Of a stretch of 64,000 nt of DNA, positions 15,944 to 24,557 are shown one piece after another (position 1 is the stretch's first letter; each line of letters begins with the position of its first letter). The notes beneath the pieces were generated by a model, which was given only the letters and a program-made list of their open reading frames with translations, did no database searches and was not told where the DNA came from. The stretch is taken from NCBI RefSeq assembly GCF_004217545.1, contig NZ_SHKY01000001.1, forward strand, positions 62,001 to 126,000. Direction: 5' to 3'. The translations under genes and the position numbers were made by a program. Source of the stretch: Krasilnikovia cinnamomea (GTDB taxonomy: Bacteria; Actinomycetota; Actinomycetes; Mycobacteriales; Micromonosporaceae).

Positions 15944-17320
15944 TCAGACGCCCTGCAGGCGGCCGGCCGAGGGCCGCAGGTAGACGGCCCAGGTGACCAC
16001 GAGGCAGACGATGTAGAAGGCGATGAAGGCAAGGTACGCCGCGTCGGCGCTCTTGTATTCCAGGAACGACTGCCGGAACGCCAGGTTCACCAGCACCCCG
16101 CCGAACGCGCCGACCGCGCCCGCGATGCCGATCAGCGCGTTGGACAGCCGCCGCGCCTCGTGCTCGGCCGCGCGCGGGTCGGCGCCCGGCAGGGCCCGCG
16201 CCGCGCACTTGGCCCGCAGGATGGCCGGGATCATCTTGTACGTCGAGCCGTTGCCGACCCCGCTGAACACGAACAGCGAGATGAATCCGACGATGTACAG
16301 CGGCAGCGACTGCTGTTGCGAGGCGACCAGCACGATGCTGGCGCCGAGCGCCATCGCGGCGAAGTTGACCAGCGTGACCCGGGCGCCGCCGAGCCGGTCG
16401 GCCAGCGCGCCACCCACGGGCCGGATGAGCGAGCCGAGCAGCGGGCCGAGGAACGTCAGGTAGGCCGCCTTGACCGGGGTGCTGAACGTGTCCGCGAACT
16501 GCACCTGCAGCACCTGGCCGAACGCGAAGCCGAAGCCGATGAACGAGCCGAACGTGCCGATGTACAGCAGCGACATGATCCAGGTGTGCGGTTCCTTCGT
16601 CACGTCGCGCATGGCCCGCTTCTCGTTTCGGGCGTGGCTGAGGTTGTCCATGAACAGCGCCGCACACAGCGCCGCGATGACGATCAGCGGAATGTAGATG
16701 CCCGCCACCACGCCCGGGTGCCCGGCACCGAGCGTGGCCAGCACGAACAGCCCGACCAACTGCACCGCGGCCACCCCGAGGTTGCCGCCGCCCGCGTTGA
16801 TGCCCAGCGCCCAGCCCTTGAGCCGGTCCGGGTAGAACGCGTTGATGTTGGCCATGGAGGAGGCGAAGTTGCCGCCGCCGACGCCCGCGATCGCCGCGAT
16901 GACCAGCAGCGTCGTGTACGACACCCCGGGCTGGATCAGGAACGCGGCGAGGATCGACGGGATCAGCAGCAGCGCGGCGCTGACGATCGTCCAGTTGCGC
17001 CCGCCGAACCGGGCCACCGCGAACGTGTACGGGATCCGCAGCGCGGATCCGACCAGCGCGGGCACCGCGGTGAGCAGGAACTTGCCGGCCGGGTCGATGC
17101 CGTACGCGGGGCCGAGGAACAGCACCAGCACCGACCACATCGTCCACACCGAGAAGCCGATGTGCTCGCTGAAGATGGAGTAGATGAGGTTGCGCCGGGC
17201 GATCCGGGCGCCGTGCGCCTTCCAGAACTCCGGATCCTCGGGCCGCCAGTCGTCGATCCAGTGGCCCCGGATCGTCAGGGTCGGCCGGGTTGCGGGGGCA
17301 ACGGGCAAGGTGGCTGTCAT
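15944..17320 (-). CDS. narK: Nitrate/nitrite transporter, NarK family
   Basis: 458 residues, about 12 membrane helices, major facilitator superfamily. The N-terminus has the IRGHWIDDWRPEDPEFW lead common in actinobacterial NarK proteins. The two nitrate signature regions are recognisable as glycine-rich segments (AIAGVGGGNFASSMANINAFYPDRLKG and VGNGSTYKMIPAI). It imports nitrate or exchanges nitrate and nitrite across the cell membrane. Its start overlaps the nirD stop by 4 nt (17317-17320), so it is translationally coupled and is the last gene of the nasA-nirB-nirD-narK operon. Confidence 0.93.
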   Translation of the reverse strand: MTATLPVAPATRPTLTIRGHWIDDWRPEDPEFWKAHGARIARRNLIYSIFSEHIGFSVWTMWSVLVLFLGPAYGIDPAGKFLLTAVPALVGSALRIPYTFAVARFGGRNWTIVSAALLLIPSILAAFLIQPGVSYTTLLVIAAIAGVGGGNFASSMANINAFYPDRLKGWALGINAGGGNLGVAAVQLVGLFVLATLGAGHPGVVAGIYIPLIVIAALCAALFMDNLSHARNEKRAMRDVTKEPHTWIMSLLYIGTFGSFIGFGFAFGQVLQVQFADTFSTPVKAAYLTFLGPLLGSLIRPVGGALADRLGGARVTLVNFAAMALGASIVLVASQQQSLPLYIVGFISLFVFSGVGNGSTYKMIPAILRAKCAARALPGADPRAAEHEARRLSNALIGIAGAVGAFGGVLVNLAFRQSFLEYKSADAAYLAFIAFYIVCLVVTWAVYLRPSAGRLQGV

Positions 17321-17646
17321 GGCAGGCCTCCCGAAATGATGATGGTGTTGTCGTCGTCCACCCGAACGGGATAGACGGTTATCGGTGGCGCGCCGGTGGT
17401 GGAGCAGCCGGTGCGCAGGTCGAAGGCGTGCTGGTGCAGCGGGCAGACCACGACGCGCTGGTCGGCCAGGCCGTCGGCGAGGGGACCACCGGCGTGCGGG
17501 CAGACCGCGGACACCGCCCGCAGCCCCCCGTCGCGAAGCCGGAACACCGCGACCATCTCCCCGCCGACCGCGTACGCGCGGGCCTCACCGACCGGGATCT
17601 CGTCGACCGGTCCGAGCCGGTACTCGGCGAGTGACTGGGTGGTCAT
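17317..17646 (-). CDS. nirD: Nitrite reductase small subunit NirD (Rieske-type)
   Basis: 109 residues beginning MTTQSLAEYRLG. It carries a Rieske fold with CPHAGGPL and CPLHQHAFDL, which keep the CxH...CxxH pattern for a [2Fe-2S] cluster. It partners NirB in the NAD(P)H-dependent assimilatory reduction of nitrite to ammonium in the cytosol. It overlaps nirB (17643-17646) and narK (17317-17320) by 4 nt each, so translation of all three is coupled. Confidence 0.94.
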   Translation of the reverse strand: MTTQSLAEYRLGPVDEIPVGEARAYAVGGEMVAVFRLRDGGLRAVSAVCPHAGGPLADGLADQRVVVCPLHQHAFDLRTGCSTTGAPPITVYPVRVDDDNTIIISGGLP

Positions 17647-20156
17647 GCGCGTCCTTCCTGGGCGGCGGCGACCGGCTCGCGGACGGGCACCTGGGGCAGC
17701 ACGGTCAGGGGCAGGGAGCTGCGGAACTGGCCCGGGGTGACCGGTGTGGACCGTTCCTGCCACGGGTCGCGGTAGGTCGCCACGTGTTCCGCGACGGCCG
17801 CGTCGAGCCGATCGGCGATGCCCTCGGCGTCGTCCACGACGATCGCCCGGACCACGTCGATGCCGATGCGGGGCACGAACGCGTACGTGCGCTCCAGCCA
17901 GTTCGCGTTCTCCCGGTAGTACTGCAGGAACCGGCCGGTCAGGGTGAGCACCTCGTCGGCGGAGTCCACGGTGGCCAGCAGGTCACCCTTGCGGACGTGG
18001 GCGCCCGCCGCGCCGCCGACGTAGATCTCCCACTTGCCGCCCTCGATCGCGACGACGCCCAGGTCTTTGACGTACGCCTCGGCGCAGTTGCGGGGGCAGC
18101 CCGTGACGGCGAGCTTCATCTTGCCCGGCCCTTCGAGGCCCTGGTAGCGCTCCTCGATGGCGATGCCCAGCGCGGTGGAGTCGCCGACGCCGAAGCGGCA
18201 GAAGTCCGAGCCGACGCAGGTCTTCACGGTGCGGAAGCTCTTGCCGTACGCCCAGCCCGAGGGCATGTCGAGGTCGGCCCAGATCTGCGGCAGGTTCTCC
18301 TTCGGCACCCCGAGCAGGTCGATGCGCTGCCCACCGGTGAGCTTCACCATGGGTACGTCGTGCTTCTCGGCGACCTCGGCGATCCGCTTGAGCTGCGCCG
18401 GGGTGGTGACCCCGCCCTTCATCTGCGGCACCACGGAGAACGTGCCGTCGCGCTGGATGTTGGCGTGCACCCGGTCGTTGATGAACCGGGCGTCCCGCTC
18501 GTCGTCGTATTCGGCGCCCCACATCATCTTCAGCAGCGACGCGAGACCCATCTTGCTCTTCGCGTCCTCCTCGCCGCCGGGGGCGAGCAGCGCGAACACC
18601 GACGAGACGCTCTTGAGTCCGTGCGTGCGGATGGCCTCCATCAGCTCCGGCTTGGGCATCGGCACGCCGGGGACGTACCAGCTCGCCGCGGGGTCCTCCT
18701 CGACCTCGCCGCCGGCGGCCCACTCCACGATCTGCTGCACCAGGCCCTTGCAGGAGCCGCAGCCCTTGCCCGCCCGGGTCTTGTCCATCACCCCGCTGAC
18801 GGACTTGACCCCACACTGCACCGCCTCGACGATGTCGCCCTTGCACACACCGTTGCAGTTGCACACCTGGGCGTCGTCGGCCATCTCGGCCGCGCTGACC
18901 TCAGCGGGCGGACCGCCGAGGTCGAAGAGCAGCCCGGCGCGTTCCTCGGGCAGCGGCAGGCCCCGGTCGAACGCCTGCATGAGGAACGCGACCTTGCGAA
19001 CGTCACCGACGAGGGTGGCGCCGACGAGGCGGTCGTCGCGGATGATGAGGCTCTGGTAGACACCCCGGCGCGGCTCGGCGAACGTCACCGTCTCGTCGGT
19101 GTCGAGTTCGGGCTCCTTGAGGCCCATCGCGGCGACGTCCACCCCGGCCACCTTGAGCTTCGTGGCCACCTGCGACCCGTGGTACGCCGCGTCCAGGTTC
19201 CTGCCGGTGATGTGGTCGGCCAGCACCCGGGCCTGGTCCCACAGCGGCGCGACCAGCCCGTACGTGACGCCGCGGTGCTGGGCGCACTCCCCCACCGCGT
19301 AGATGTCGGTCTCGCCGGCCACCCGCATCTGGTCGTCCACGACGACGCCCTGCTCGACGGAGAGTCCGCTGGTGGTCGCGAGTTCCGTGTTGGCGCGGAT
19401 CCCGGCCGCCAGCACCACGACGTCGCAGTCGATGACCCGGCCGTTCTTCAGCTTGACGCCGGTGACCGCGTGCTTGCCGAGGATCTCCGTGGTGAGGCCG
19501 TCGCAGATCACCTCGATGCCGAGCTTCTCGACGCTGGCCTGCAGTGTCTTTCCGGCGGGCTCGTCGAGCTGGGTGTTCATCAGGTGGCCCATCGCGTGGA
19601 TCAGGGTCACGTGGCTGACGTGCTGCTGCAGGCCGCGCGCCGCCTCCAGGCCGAGCAGGCCGCCCCCGATGACGACCGCCCGCTCGTGGTCCCGGGCGTA
19701 GCGGATCATGTTGCGGGTGTCGTCCAGCGTCCGGAACGCGAAGACGCCCTGGTGGTAGCCGCGCCCGGGGCGGTGCACCCCGGTGATCGGCGGCACGAAC
19801 GCGGTGCTGCCGGTCGCGATGATCAGTTTGTCGTACGGGGTCTGCGTGCCGTCGTCGGCGTGCACCAGCTTGTGCTTGCGGTCGATCTTGTCGACCTTGC
19901 AGCCCGCGTGCAGGGTGATGCCGTTGTCGGCGTACCACTGCAGGTCGTTGAGGAAGATGCCCGCCTCGTCCTCCACGCCCGCGAGGACGTTGGAGAGCAT
20001 GATGCGGTTGTAGTTGCCGTGCGGCTCCTCACCGAACATGGTGATGGCGTACCGGTCCGGGTCGCGCTGCAGGATCTCTTCGACCGTGCGGGCGCCGGCC
20101 ATGCCGTTACCGACGACGACGAGGCGCTCGCGCTCGGATGGCTTTGACGTATGCAC
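17643..20156 (-). CDS. nirB: Nitrite reductase [NAD(P)H] large subunit NirB
   Basis: 837 residues. N-terminal FAD/NAD-binding domains (VVVGNGMAGARTVEEI; VVIGGGLLGLEAARGL) are followed by a BFD-like [2Fe-2S] domain with C432, C434, C466 and C469, and then ferredoxin-like and sirohaem/[4Fe-4S] domains with C647, C653, C687 and C691 (TCVGSDFC, GCPRNC). The enzyme reduces nitrite to ammonium with six electrons. Start GTG 20156 lies directly against the nasA stop (20157), so the two are tightly coupled. A nearby CbiX-like gene may serve its sirohaem supply. Confidence 0.96.
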   Translation of the reverse strand: MHTSKPSERERLVVVGNGMAGARTVEEILQRDPDRYAITMFGEEPHGNYNRIMLSNVLAGVEDEAGIFLNDLQWYADNGITLHAGCKVDKIDRKHKLVHADDGTQTPYDKLIIATGSTAFVPPITGVHRPGRGYHQGVFAFRTLDDTRNMIRYARDHERAVVIGGGLLGLEAARGLQQHVSHVTLIHAMGHLMNTQLDEPAGKTLQASVEKLGIEVICDGLTTEILGKHAVTGVKLKNGRVIDCDVVVLAAGIRANTELATTSGLSVEQGVVVDDQMRVAGETDIYAVGECAQHRGVTYGLVAPLWDQARVLADHITGRNLDAAYHGSQVATKLKVAGVDVAAMGLKEPELDTDETVTFAEPRRGVYQSLIIRDDRLVGATLVGDVRKVAFLMQAFDRGLPLPEERAGLLFDLGGPPAEVSAAEMADDAQVCNCNGVCKGDIVEAVQCGVKSVSGVMDKTRAGKGCGSCKGLVQQIVEWAAGGEVEEDPAASWYVPGVPMPKPELMEAIRTHGLKSVSSVFALLAPGGEEDAKSKMGLASLLKMMWGAEYDDERDARFINDRVHANIQRDGTFSVVPQMKGGVTTPAQLKRIAEVAEKHDVPMVKLTGGQRIDLLGVPKENLPQIWADLDMPSGWAYGKSFRTVKTCVGSDFCRFGVGDSTALGIAIEERYQGLEGPGKMKLAVTGCPRNCAEAYVKDLGVVAIEGGKWEIYVGGAAGAHVRKGDLLATVDSADEVLTLTGRFLQYYRENANWLERTYAFVPRIGIDVVRAIVVDDAEGIADRLDAAVAEHVATYRDPWQERSTPVTPGQFRSSLPLTVLPQVPVREPVAAAQEGRA

Positions 20157-22310
20157 TCAACGGTCCCTTTCGTTGACAGGCAGACGGGGGGCGTCCGTGG
20201 TGAGCAGGCCGGTGTCGTCCGGCCCGCCCGCGCGGGCGATCGCCACGGCGCAGGCTTTGAAGGCGGGCATCCGCGAATACGGGTCCAGCGCGGGGTCGGT
20301 GAGTCCGTTCGCGGCGGAGCTGCCGCCCCAGTGGAACGGCGCGAACACGGTGTCGGGCCGGATCCCGTCGTTGAGCTTGACCCGGAAGAACGCGCGGCCC
20401 CGGCGGGTGCGCAGCTCGACCACGTCGCCCGCCCCGATGCCGTGGCGCCGGGCGAGATCCGGGTGCAGTTCGGCGCGCGGGTCCGGCAGCGCGGTGGTCA
20501 GCGCCCGGACCCGGCGGGTCTGGTTGCCGGACTGGTAGTGCTGCATCGTCCGGCCGGTGGTCAACACGTACGGGTAGTCGCGGTCGGGCAGTTCCGCCGG
20601 GTCACGGTGCTCGACGCGGTGGAACCGGGCCCGGCCGTCCGCGGTCGGGAACGACTCGGCGAACAGTCGCGGCGTACCCGGATGGTCCTCGGCCGGGCAC
20701 GGCCAGAACACGCCCTGCTCGGCCTCGATGCGCTCCCAGGTGATGCCGGCGTAGTCGGCGATGCCGCCCGCGCTGGCCCGGCGCAGCTCGTCGAAGACCG
20801 CGCGCTCGTCGGCGGTGAAGTACTTGCCCCGGCCCAGCCGCTCGGCCAGCTCGGCCATGACCTGCAGGTCCGTACGGACCTCCGGCGGCGGGGGCAGCGC
20901 GCGGTGGCGGCGCAGCACCCGGCCCTCCAGATTGGTCATCGTGCCCTCCTCCTCCGCCCACTGGGCGGTCGGCAGCACGACGTCGGCGAGGGCGGCGGTC
21001 TCGGACAGGAAGATGTCGGAGACGACGAGCAGATCCAGGGCACGCAGCCGGTCCAGGACCCGGTTGGTGTGCGGGGCGGAGACCGCGATGTTGCTGGCCA
21101 GCACGAGCAGGACGCGCACGCCGCCGTCCGTGCCGAGACGGTCGATCATTTCGTACGCGGAGCGGCCCGGCCCGGGCAGTTCGTCGGGGTCGATGCCCCA
21201 CACGCGGGCGACGTGCGCCCGGGCGGCCGGATCGTCGAGCTTGCGGTAGCCGGGCAGCTGGTCGGCCTTCTGGCCGTGCTCGCGGCCGCCCTGCCCGTTG
21301 CCCTGACCGGTGATCGTGCCGTACCCGGAGTTCGGGCGGCCCGGCAGGCCCAGCGCCAGGGCCAGGTTCAGGTACGCCTGGGCGGTGTCCGTGCCGTTGC
21401 TGTGCTGCTCCGCGCCGCGCGCCGTGAGGATCATCGCGGACTCGGCCTCGGCCAGCGCGTGCACCGTGGCCCGCAGGTCGGCCGCGCTGACCCCGGTCAT
21501 CCGCTCCACCCGGTCCGGCCAGTACGCGGCCACCGCCGCGCGGACGGAGTCGAAGCCGGTGGTGCGGTCGTTGACGTACTTCTCGTCGACCAGGCCCTCG
21601 CGGATCGCGATGTGCAGCATGCCGTTGGCCAGCGCCAGATCCGTGCCGGGCAGGGGCTGCAGGTGCAGGTGGGCGCCCGCCGCGGTGGGCGTGCGGCGCG
21701 GGTCCACCACGATGTGTTTCGCGCCCGCGGCCCGGCCCGCGTCCAGGTACTGCATGGACGGCGGCATCGCGTCGGCCGGGTTGGCGCCGACCAGCAGCAC
21801 GGTCCGCGCCTCGGCCAGGTCGGCGAGGGGGAACGGCAGGCCCCGGTCGACGCCGAAGGAGCGGTTGCCCGCGGTGGCCGCCGAGGACATGCAGAACCGG
21901 CCGTTGTAGTCGATCGACGCGGACCGCAACGCCACCCGGACGAACTTGCCCAGCGCGTACGCCTTCTCGTTGGTGAGCCCGCCGCCGCCGAACGCGCCCA
22001 CCGAGTCCGGACCGTAGGTGTCCTGGGCGCGGCGGATCCCGGCGACGATGCGCTCCAGTGCCTCGTCCCAGGTGGCCTCGCGCAGCGGGCTGGTGCGGTC
22101 CGCGGGGTTCTTGCGCACCAGCGGGGTGAGCAGGCGGTCGGGGTGGTCGAGCAGGTCCGCCGCGGTCCAGCCCTTGGCGCACAGGCCGCCCCGGTTCACC
22201 GGGAAGTCCGCCGGCCTCAGCTCCACCCCGCCGAGCCGGGGGCTCAGCGTGATGCCGCACTGCAGGGCGCAGTACGGGCAGTGCGTCTCGACGGTGCGTG
22301 ATGTGCTCAC
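20157..22310 (-). CDS. nasA: Assimilatory nitrate reductase catalytic subunit (molybdopterin oxidoreductase)
   Basis: 717 residues. The N-terminal [4Fe-4S] motif is C11-x2-C14-x3-C18...C44, followed by Mo-bisMGD domains: VGAFGGGGLTNEKAY, the FCMSSA segment with the likely Mo-ligand Cys, NPADAMPP, and the C-terminal molydopterin-binding domain (YPYVLTTGRTMQHYQSGNQTRR). No signal peptide is visible, which fits the cytosolic assimilatory type. It reduces nitrate to nitrite for NirBD. It begins at GTG 22310 and is first in the operon. A candidate GlnR box lies 24-61 bp upstream. Confidence 0.93.
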   Translation of the reverse strand: MSTSRTVETHCPYCALQCGITLSPRLGGVELRPADFPVNRGGLCAKGWTAADLLDHPDRLLTPLVRKNPADRTSPLREATWDEALERIVAGIRRAQDTYGPDSVGAFGGGGLTNEKAYALGKFVRVALRSASIDYNGRFCMSSAATAGNRSFGVDRGLPFPLADLAEARTVLLVGANPADAMPPSMQYLDAGRAAGAKHIVVDPRRTPTAAGAHLHLQPLPGTDLALANGMLHIAIREGLVDEKYVNDRTTGFDSVRAAVAAYWPDRVERMTGVSAADLRATVHALAEAESAMILTARGAEQHSNGTDTAQAYLNLALALGLPGRPNSGYGTITGQGNGQGGREHGQKADQLPGYRKLDDPAARAHVARVWGIDPDELPGPGRSAYEMIDRLGTDGGVRVLLVLASNIAVSAPHTNRVLDRLRALDLLVVSDIFLSETAALADVVLPTAQWAEEEGTMTNLEGRVLRRHRALPPPPEVRTDLQVMAELAERLGRGKYFTADERAVFDELRRASAGGIADYAGITWERIEAEQGVFWPCPAEDHPGTPRLFAESFPTADGRARFHRVEHRDPAELPDRDYPYVLTTGRTMQHYQSGNQTRRVRALTTALPDPRAELHPDLARRHGIGAGDVVELRTRRGRAFFRVKLNDGIRPDTVFAPFHWGGSSAANGLTDPALDPYSRMPAFKACAVAIARAGGPDDTGLLTTDAPRLPVNERDR

Positions 22311-22333
22311 ACCGGAAATGCTCGACCGGCGCT

Positions 22334-22371
22334 GTTTCTGCCCTGGTCCCCGGTCATTTCGCGGCCGTACA
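22334..22371 (-). promoter_or_regulatory. Candidate GlnR box upstream of nasA
   Basis: On the minus strand the sites read TGTAC-N6-GAAAT-N6-GGACC-N6-GAAAC, an 11-bp period matching the GlnR pattern gTnAc-n6-GaAAc-n6-gTnAc-n6-GaAAc. The two b-type half-boxes fit well (4/5 and 5/5). The a-type half-boxes fit poorly. GlnR is the known activator of nitrate assimilation genes in actinobacteria. Confidence 0.45.
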
Positions 22372-22440
22372 GTTCCTCCGTCAACCGCACCACGGTGATT
22401 GTGAGAACTCCGGGCCGCCCGGGACGGGCACGGCTGTGTG

Positions 22441-22473
22441 AAGAGTCCGGGTCAGGAGCTGACCCGGACTCTT
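22441..22473 (-). terminator. Strong hairpin after the nnaR-cbiX transcript
   Basis: A perfect 15-bp stem (AAGAGTCCGGGTCAG / CTGACCCGGACTCTT) with a GAG loop lies 36 bp downstream of the chelatase stop at 22509. There is no U-tract, as is common for actinobacterial terminators. It isolates nasA from the upstream transcript. Confidence 0.8.
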
Positions 22474-22508
22474 CAGGATCTGGAAGGGCGTGGTCCGGGC
22501 CACGGTGG

Positions 22509-23213
22509 CTAGCGGCCGCAGGTCGCGGCGGGCGCGGGGCAGTGCGCGGCGTCGCTGCTCGCCACGGCCGCGTCGTAGCGGCGGAGCACCAGGTCGGCGA
22601 TGCGCCCCGAGGTCACCAACGGGGCGGTGACCACGTCCGCGCCCGCATGCCGCAAGGTCCGGTAGAACAGCCCGTCCACCAGCAGATACGTGGCGACCGC
22701 GATCCGGCGGGCGCCGGCGGCGCGCAGCCCGGCGACCACGTCGGACACTCGGGGGCCGCTGCCGGAGGCGTACCCGATCCGGGGAAGTCCGGGCAGTGCC
22801 CGGGCCACCGCGGCCACGTCCGCCCGCCAGCGGGCATCGGCGGAACCGGCCGCGGCGAGCACCACCGCGTCGGCGGGACCGGCCGCCTCCAACCGCCGGG
22901 CCAGCAGTTCCACCAGCGTCGGGTCGGGGCCGAGCGGGGCGGTGATGACAGCAGCTCCGCCCTCGACGGCGGCGCCGATGTCGACACGTACGTGATAACC
23001 GGTGGACAGCAGCAGCGGCACGACCACGGCGGGCGCGCCGCCCAGACCCGCGACGACGTCCGCCACGCGGGGTTCCTGCACGTCCACGTACGCCAGGCGC
23101 ACGTCGAGTCCGGGCCGGCGGAGCGCGACGTCGGCCGCGAGGCGCCGAATCTGGTCCTGCCCGGCGGGCGACCTGGTCCCGTGCGCGACACCCACCAGAA
23201 CAGGCCGGCTCAT
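22509..23213 (-). CDS. Sirohydrochlorin chelatase-like protein (CbiX/SirB family)
   Basis: 234 residues with two CbiX-like halves. The first has VGVAHGTRSPAGQ, carrying the metal-binding His of the AHGT motif, and VVVPLLLSTGYHVRVDI, with the second His. The second half is a degenerate repeat (VVLAAAGSADARW, VATYLLVDGLFYRTL). The family inserts Fe2+ or Co2+ into sirohydrochlorin. Next to nnaR and a sirohaem-dependent nitrite reductase, iron insertion for sirohaem is the likely job (inference). It follows nnaR by 28 bp and is followed by a strong terminator. Confidence 0.87.
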   Translation of the reverse strand: MSRPVLVGVAHGTRSPAGQDQIRRLAADVALRRPGLDVRLAYVDVQEPRVADVVAGLGGAPAVVVPLLLSTGYHVRVDIGAAVEGGAAVITAPLGPDPTLVELLARRLEAAGPADAVVLAAAGSADARWRADVAAVARALPGLPRIGYASGSGPRVSDVVAGLRAAGARRIAVATYLLVDGLFYRTLRHAGADVVTAPLVTSGRIADLVLRRYDAAVASSDAAHCPAPAATCGR

Positions 23214-23241
23214 GCCCTGCCCCTCTCTCGCGTGCGCTCGC

Positions 23242-24357
23242 TCATGAGGCGACCTCGTCGACGCGGAGGCGGTAGCCGCGCTTGATGACCGTCTCGACGT
23301 GCTTTCCGGCGCCGAGCGCGGCGCGTAGCCGGGCGACCGCCATGTCGACCGCGTGCCCGTCGTCGCCGCGCGGCAGCGCCGCGGCCAGTCGCGCCCGGGA
23401 CACCACCGCGCCGGGGCGGGCGGCCAGCGCGGACAGCATGGCCATGGCGGCGGGCGCGAGCGGCTGCAGGCGGCCGTCGATGAGTACGGCGTGCCCGCGC
23501 ACCTCCAGCACGCTGCCGTCGACCCGGATCCGGGCGGCGCGCTGGGGCAGCTCGTCCGTGACCATCTTGACCAGGGCCCCCAGCCGGGACCGGTGCGGCG
23601 TGGACACCGGCACACCGAGCTTCACCAGCGGCGCGGCGGTGACCGGCCCCACGCAGGCCGCCATGGTCCGGATCCGGAAGACGTCCAGGACCTCGGGGGC
23701 GGCCGTGCCCGCGATCTCCATCAGCGACAGCACCGCGGGGGCACTGGTGAACGTCACCGCGTCCACCTGTCCCGCGGTGAGCTGACCGATGAGGCGGCGG
23801 ATCGGCGCGAGGTCCGGCGGCAGGGCGGAGCGGTAGACCGGCACCTCGACCACGGCTGCCCCGGCGCCACGCAGCGCCGCGATGAAATCCGCCTGCGGGC
23901 CACCGTGCAGCTGCACCGCGATGCGGCGCCCCGCGATGCCCTCCGCCAGCAGCCATTCCAGGATCTCCTCGGAGGACTCCGAGGCCGCCGTCCATTCCTC
24001 GCTCAGGTCGGCGGCCCGGATCGCCCCGCACGGCTTGGCGCCGCGGGCGATCAGCCGCGCGCGGCCCAGCGCGGTGCGCAGGGCGTCACCCATCCCCCAG
24101 CCCTCGGCGGCCTCCAGCCAGCCCCGGAAGCCGATGCCGGTGGTGGCGATGACGATGTCCGGCGCGAGCCCGACACAGGCGGCGGTAGCGGCGTGCAACG
24201 CCTCGTCGTCCTGCAGCGGCACGATCGTGATGGCGGGGGCCTGCACCACGCGGGCACCCCGGCGTTCCAGCAGCGCGGCCAGCTCGTCGCGCCGACGCTC
24301 GGCCGTCACCGCCACCGTGAAGCCGGCCAGCGGGGCCGCACCGTCGGGCTCGTCCAT
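23242..24357 (-). CDS. nnaR: Uroporphyrinogen-III synthase-like/winged-helix regulator, NnaR type
   Basis: 371 residues from ATG 24357 (TTG 24363 is also possible). The N-terminal ~265 residues are a HemD fold (VAVTAERRRDELAALLERRGARVV, VQLHGGPQADFIAALRGAGA, VDAVTFTSAPAVLSLME). The C-terminal ~95 residues are an OmpR-type winged helix (LSALAARPGAVVSRARLAAAL, HAVDMAVARLRAAL, IKRGYRLR). This fusion is NnaR, which works with GlnR to activate nitrate/nitrite genes in Streptomyces and mycobacteria. A phased GlnR-like site lies 24-72 bp upstream of the ATG. Enzymatic HemD activity is not shown by the sequence. Confidence 0.9.
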   Translation of the reverse strand: MDEPDGAAPLAGFTVAVTAERRRDELAALLERRGARVVQAPAITIVPLQDDEALHAATAACVGLAPDIVIATTGIGFRGWLEAAEGWGMGDALRTALGRARLIARGAKPCGAIRAADLSEEWTAASESSEEILEWLLAEGIAGRRIAVQLHGGPQADFIAALRGAGAAVVEVPVYRSALPPDLAPIRRLIGQLTAGQVDAVTFTSAPAVLSLMEIAGTAAPEVLDVFRIRTMAACVGPVTAAPLVKLGVPVSTPHRSRLGALVKMVTDELPQRAARIRVDGSVLEVRGHAVLIDGRLQPLAPAAMAMLSALAARPGAVVSRARLAAALPRGDDGHAVDMAVARLRAALGAGKHVETVIKRGYRLRVDEVAS

Positions 24358-24380
24358 GGGCAACAGGCTCCCCAGCGGTC

Positions 24381-24429
24381 GTTACCCGTCGGAGTAGTAC
24401 GTGTTACCAACATGCAAACCGCTTGTCAC
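24381..24429. promoter_or_regulatory. Candidate extended GlnR operator upstream of nnaR
   Basis: Half-boxes in strict 11-bp phase: GTTAC (24381), GAGTA (24392), GTTAC (24403), GCAAA (24414), GTCAC (24425), each 5 bp with 6-bp spacers. Three of three a-type boxes match gTnAc. The b-type boxes match G.AA in part. The centre is about 45 bp from the nnaR start, a suitable activator position. The site could also act on the divergent gene at 24542. Confidence 0.5.
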
Positions 24430-24500
24430 CGGAACCCCAGTTCACCAGTGAGGCACCAAGATCCAGCGTTGGGGGTTTGGGGCAGAGACTCACAGGTGCC

Positions 24501-24506
24501 TACGAT
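24501..24506 (+). promoter_or_regulatory. Candidate -10 element (TACGAT) ahead of a short leader ORF
   Basis: TACGAT is followed by 6 nt and then ATG 24513, the same spacing as at the other leaderless starts in the window. That ATG opens a 14-codon frame overlapping the next gene. Confidence 0.4.
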
Positions 24507-24512
24507 CCGGGC

Positions 24513-24557
24513 ATGGCCGCCGCTGAGGACGTGGTACGGCGATGCGTTCCTGGCTGA
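24513..24557 (+). other. 14-codon upstream ORF overlapping the DUF1232 gene start
   Basis: ATG 24513 to TGA 24555-24557 encodes MAAAEDVVRRCVPG in a different frame from, and overlapping, the ATG at 24542. It follows a TAnnnT element at leaderless spacing. It could couple translation to the downstream gene. It may also be chance. Confidence 0.3.

Noticed and set aside
20151-22301. Open frame antisense to nasA (716 codons)
   Set aside because: Composition is Arg/Gly/Val/Gln-rich with no domain. nasA on the other strand has a complete set of motifs.
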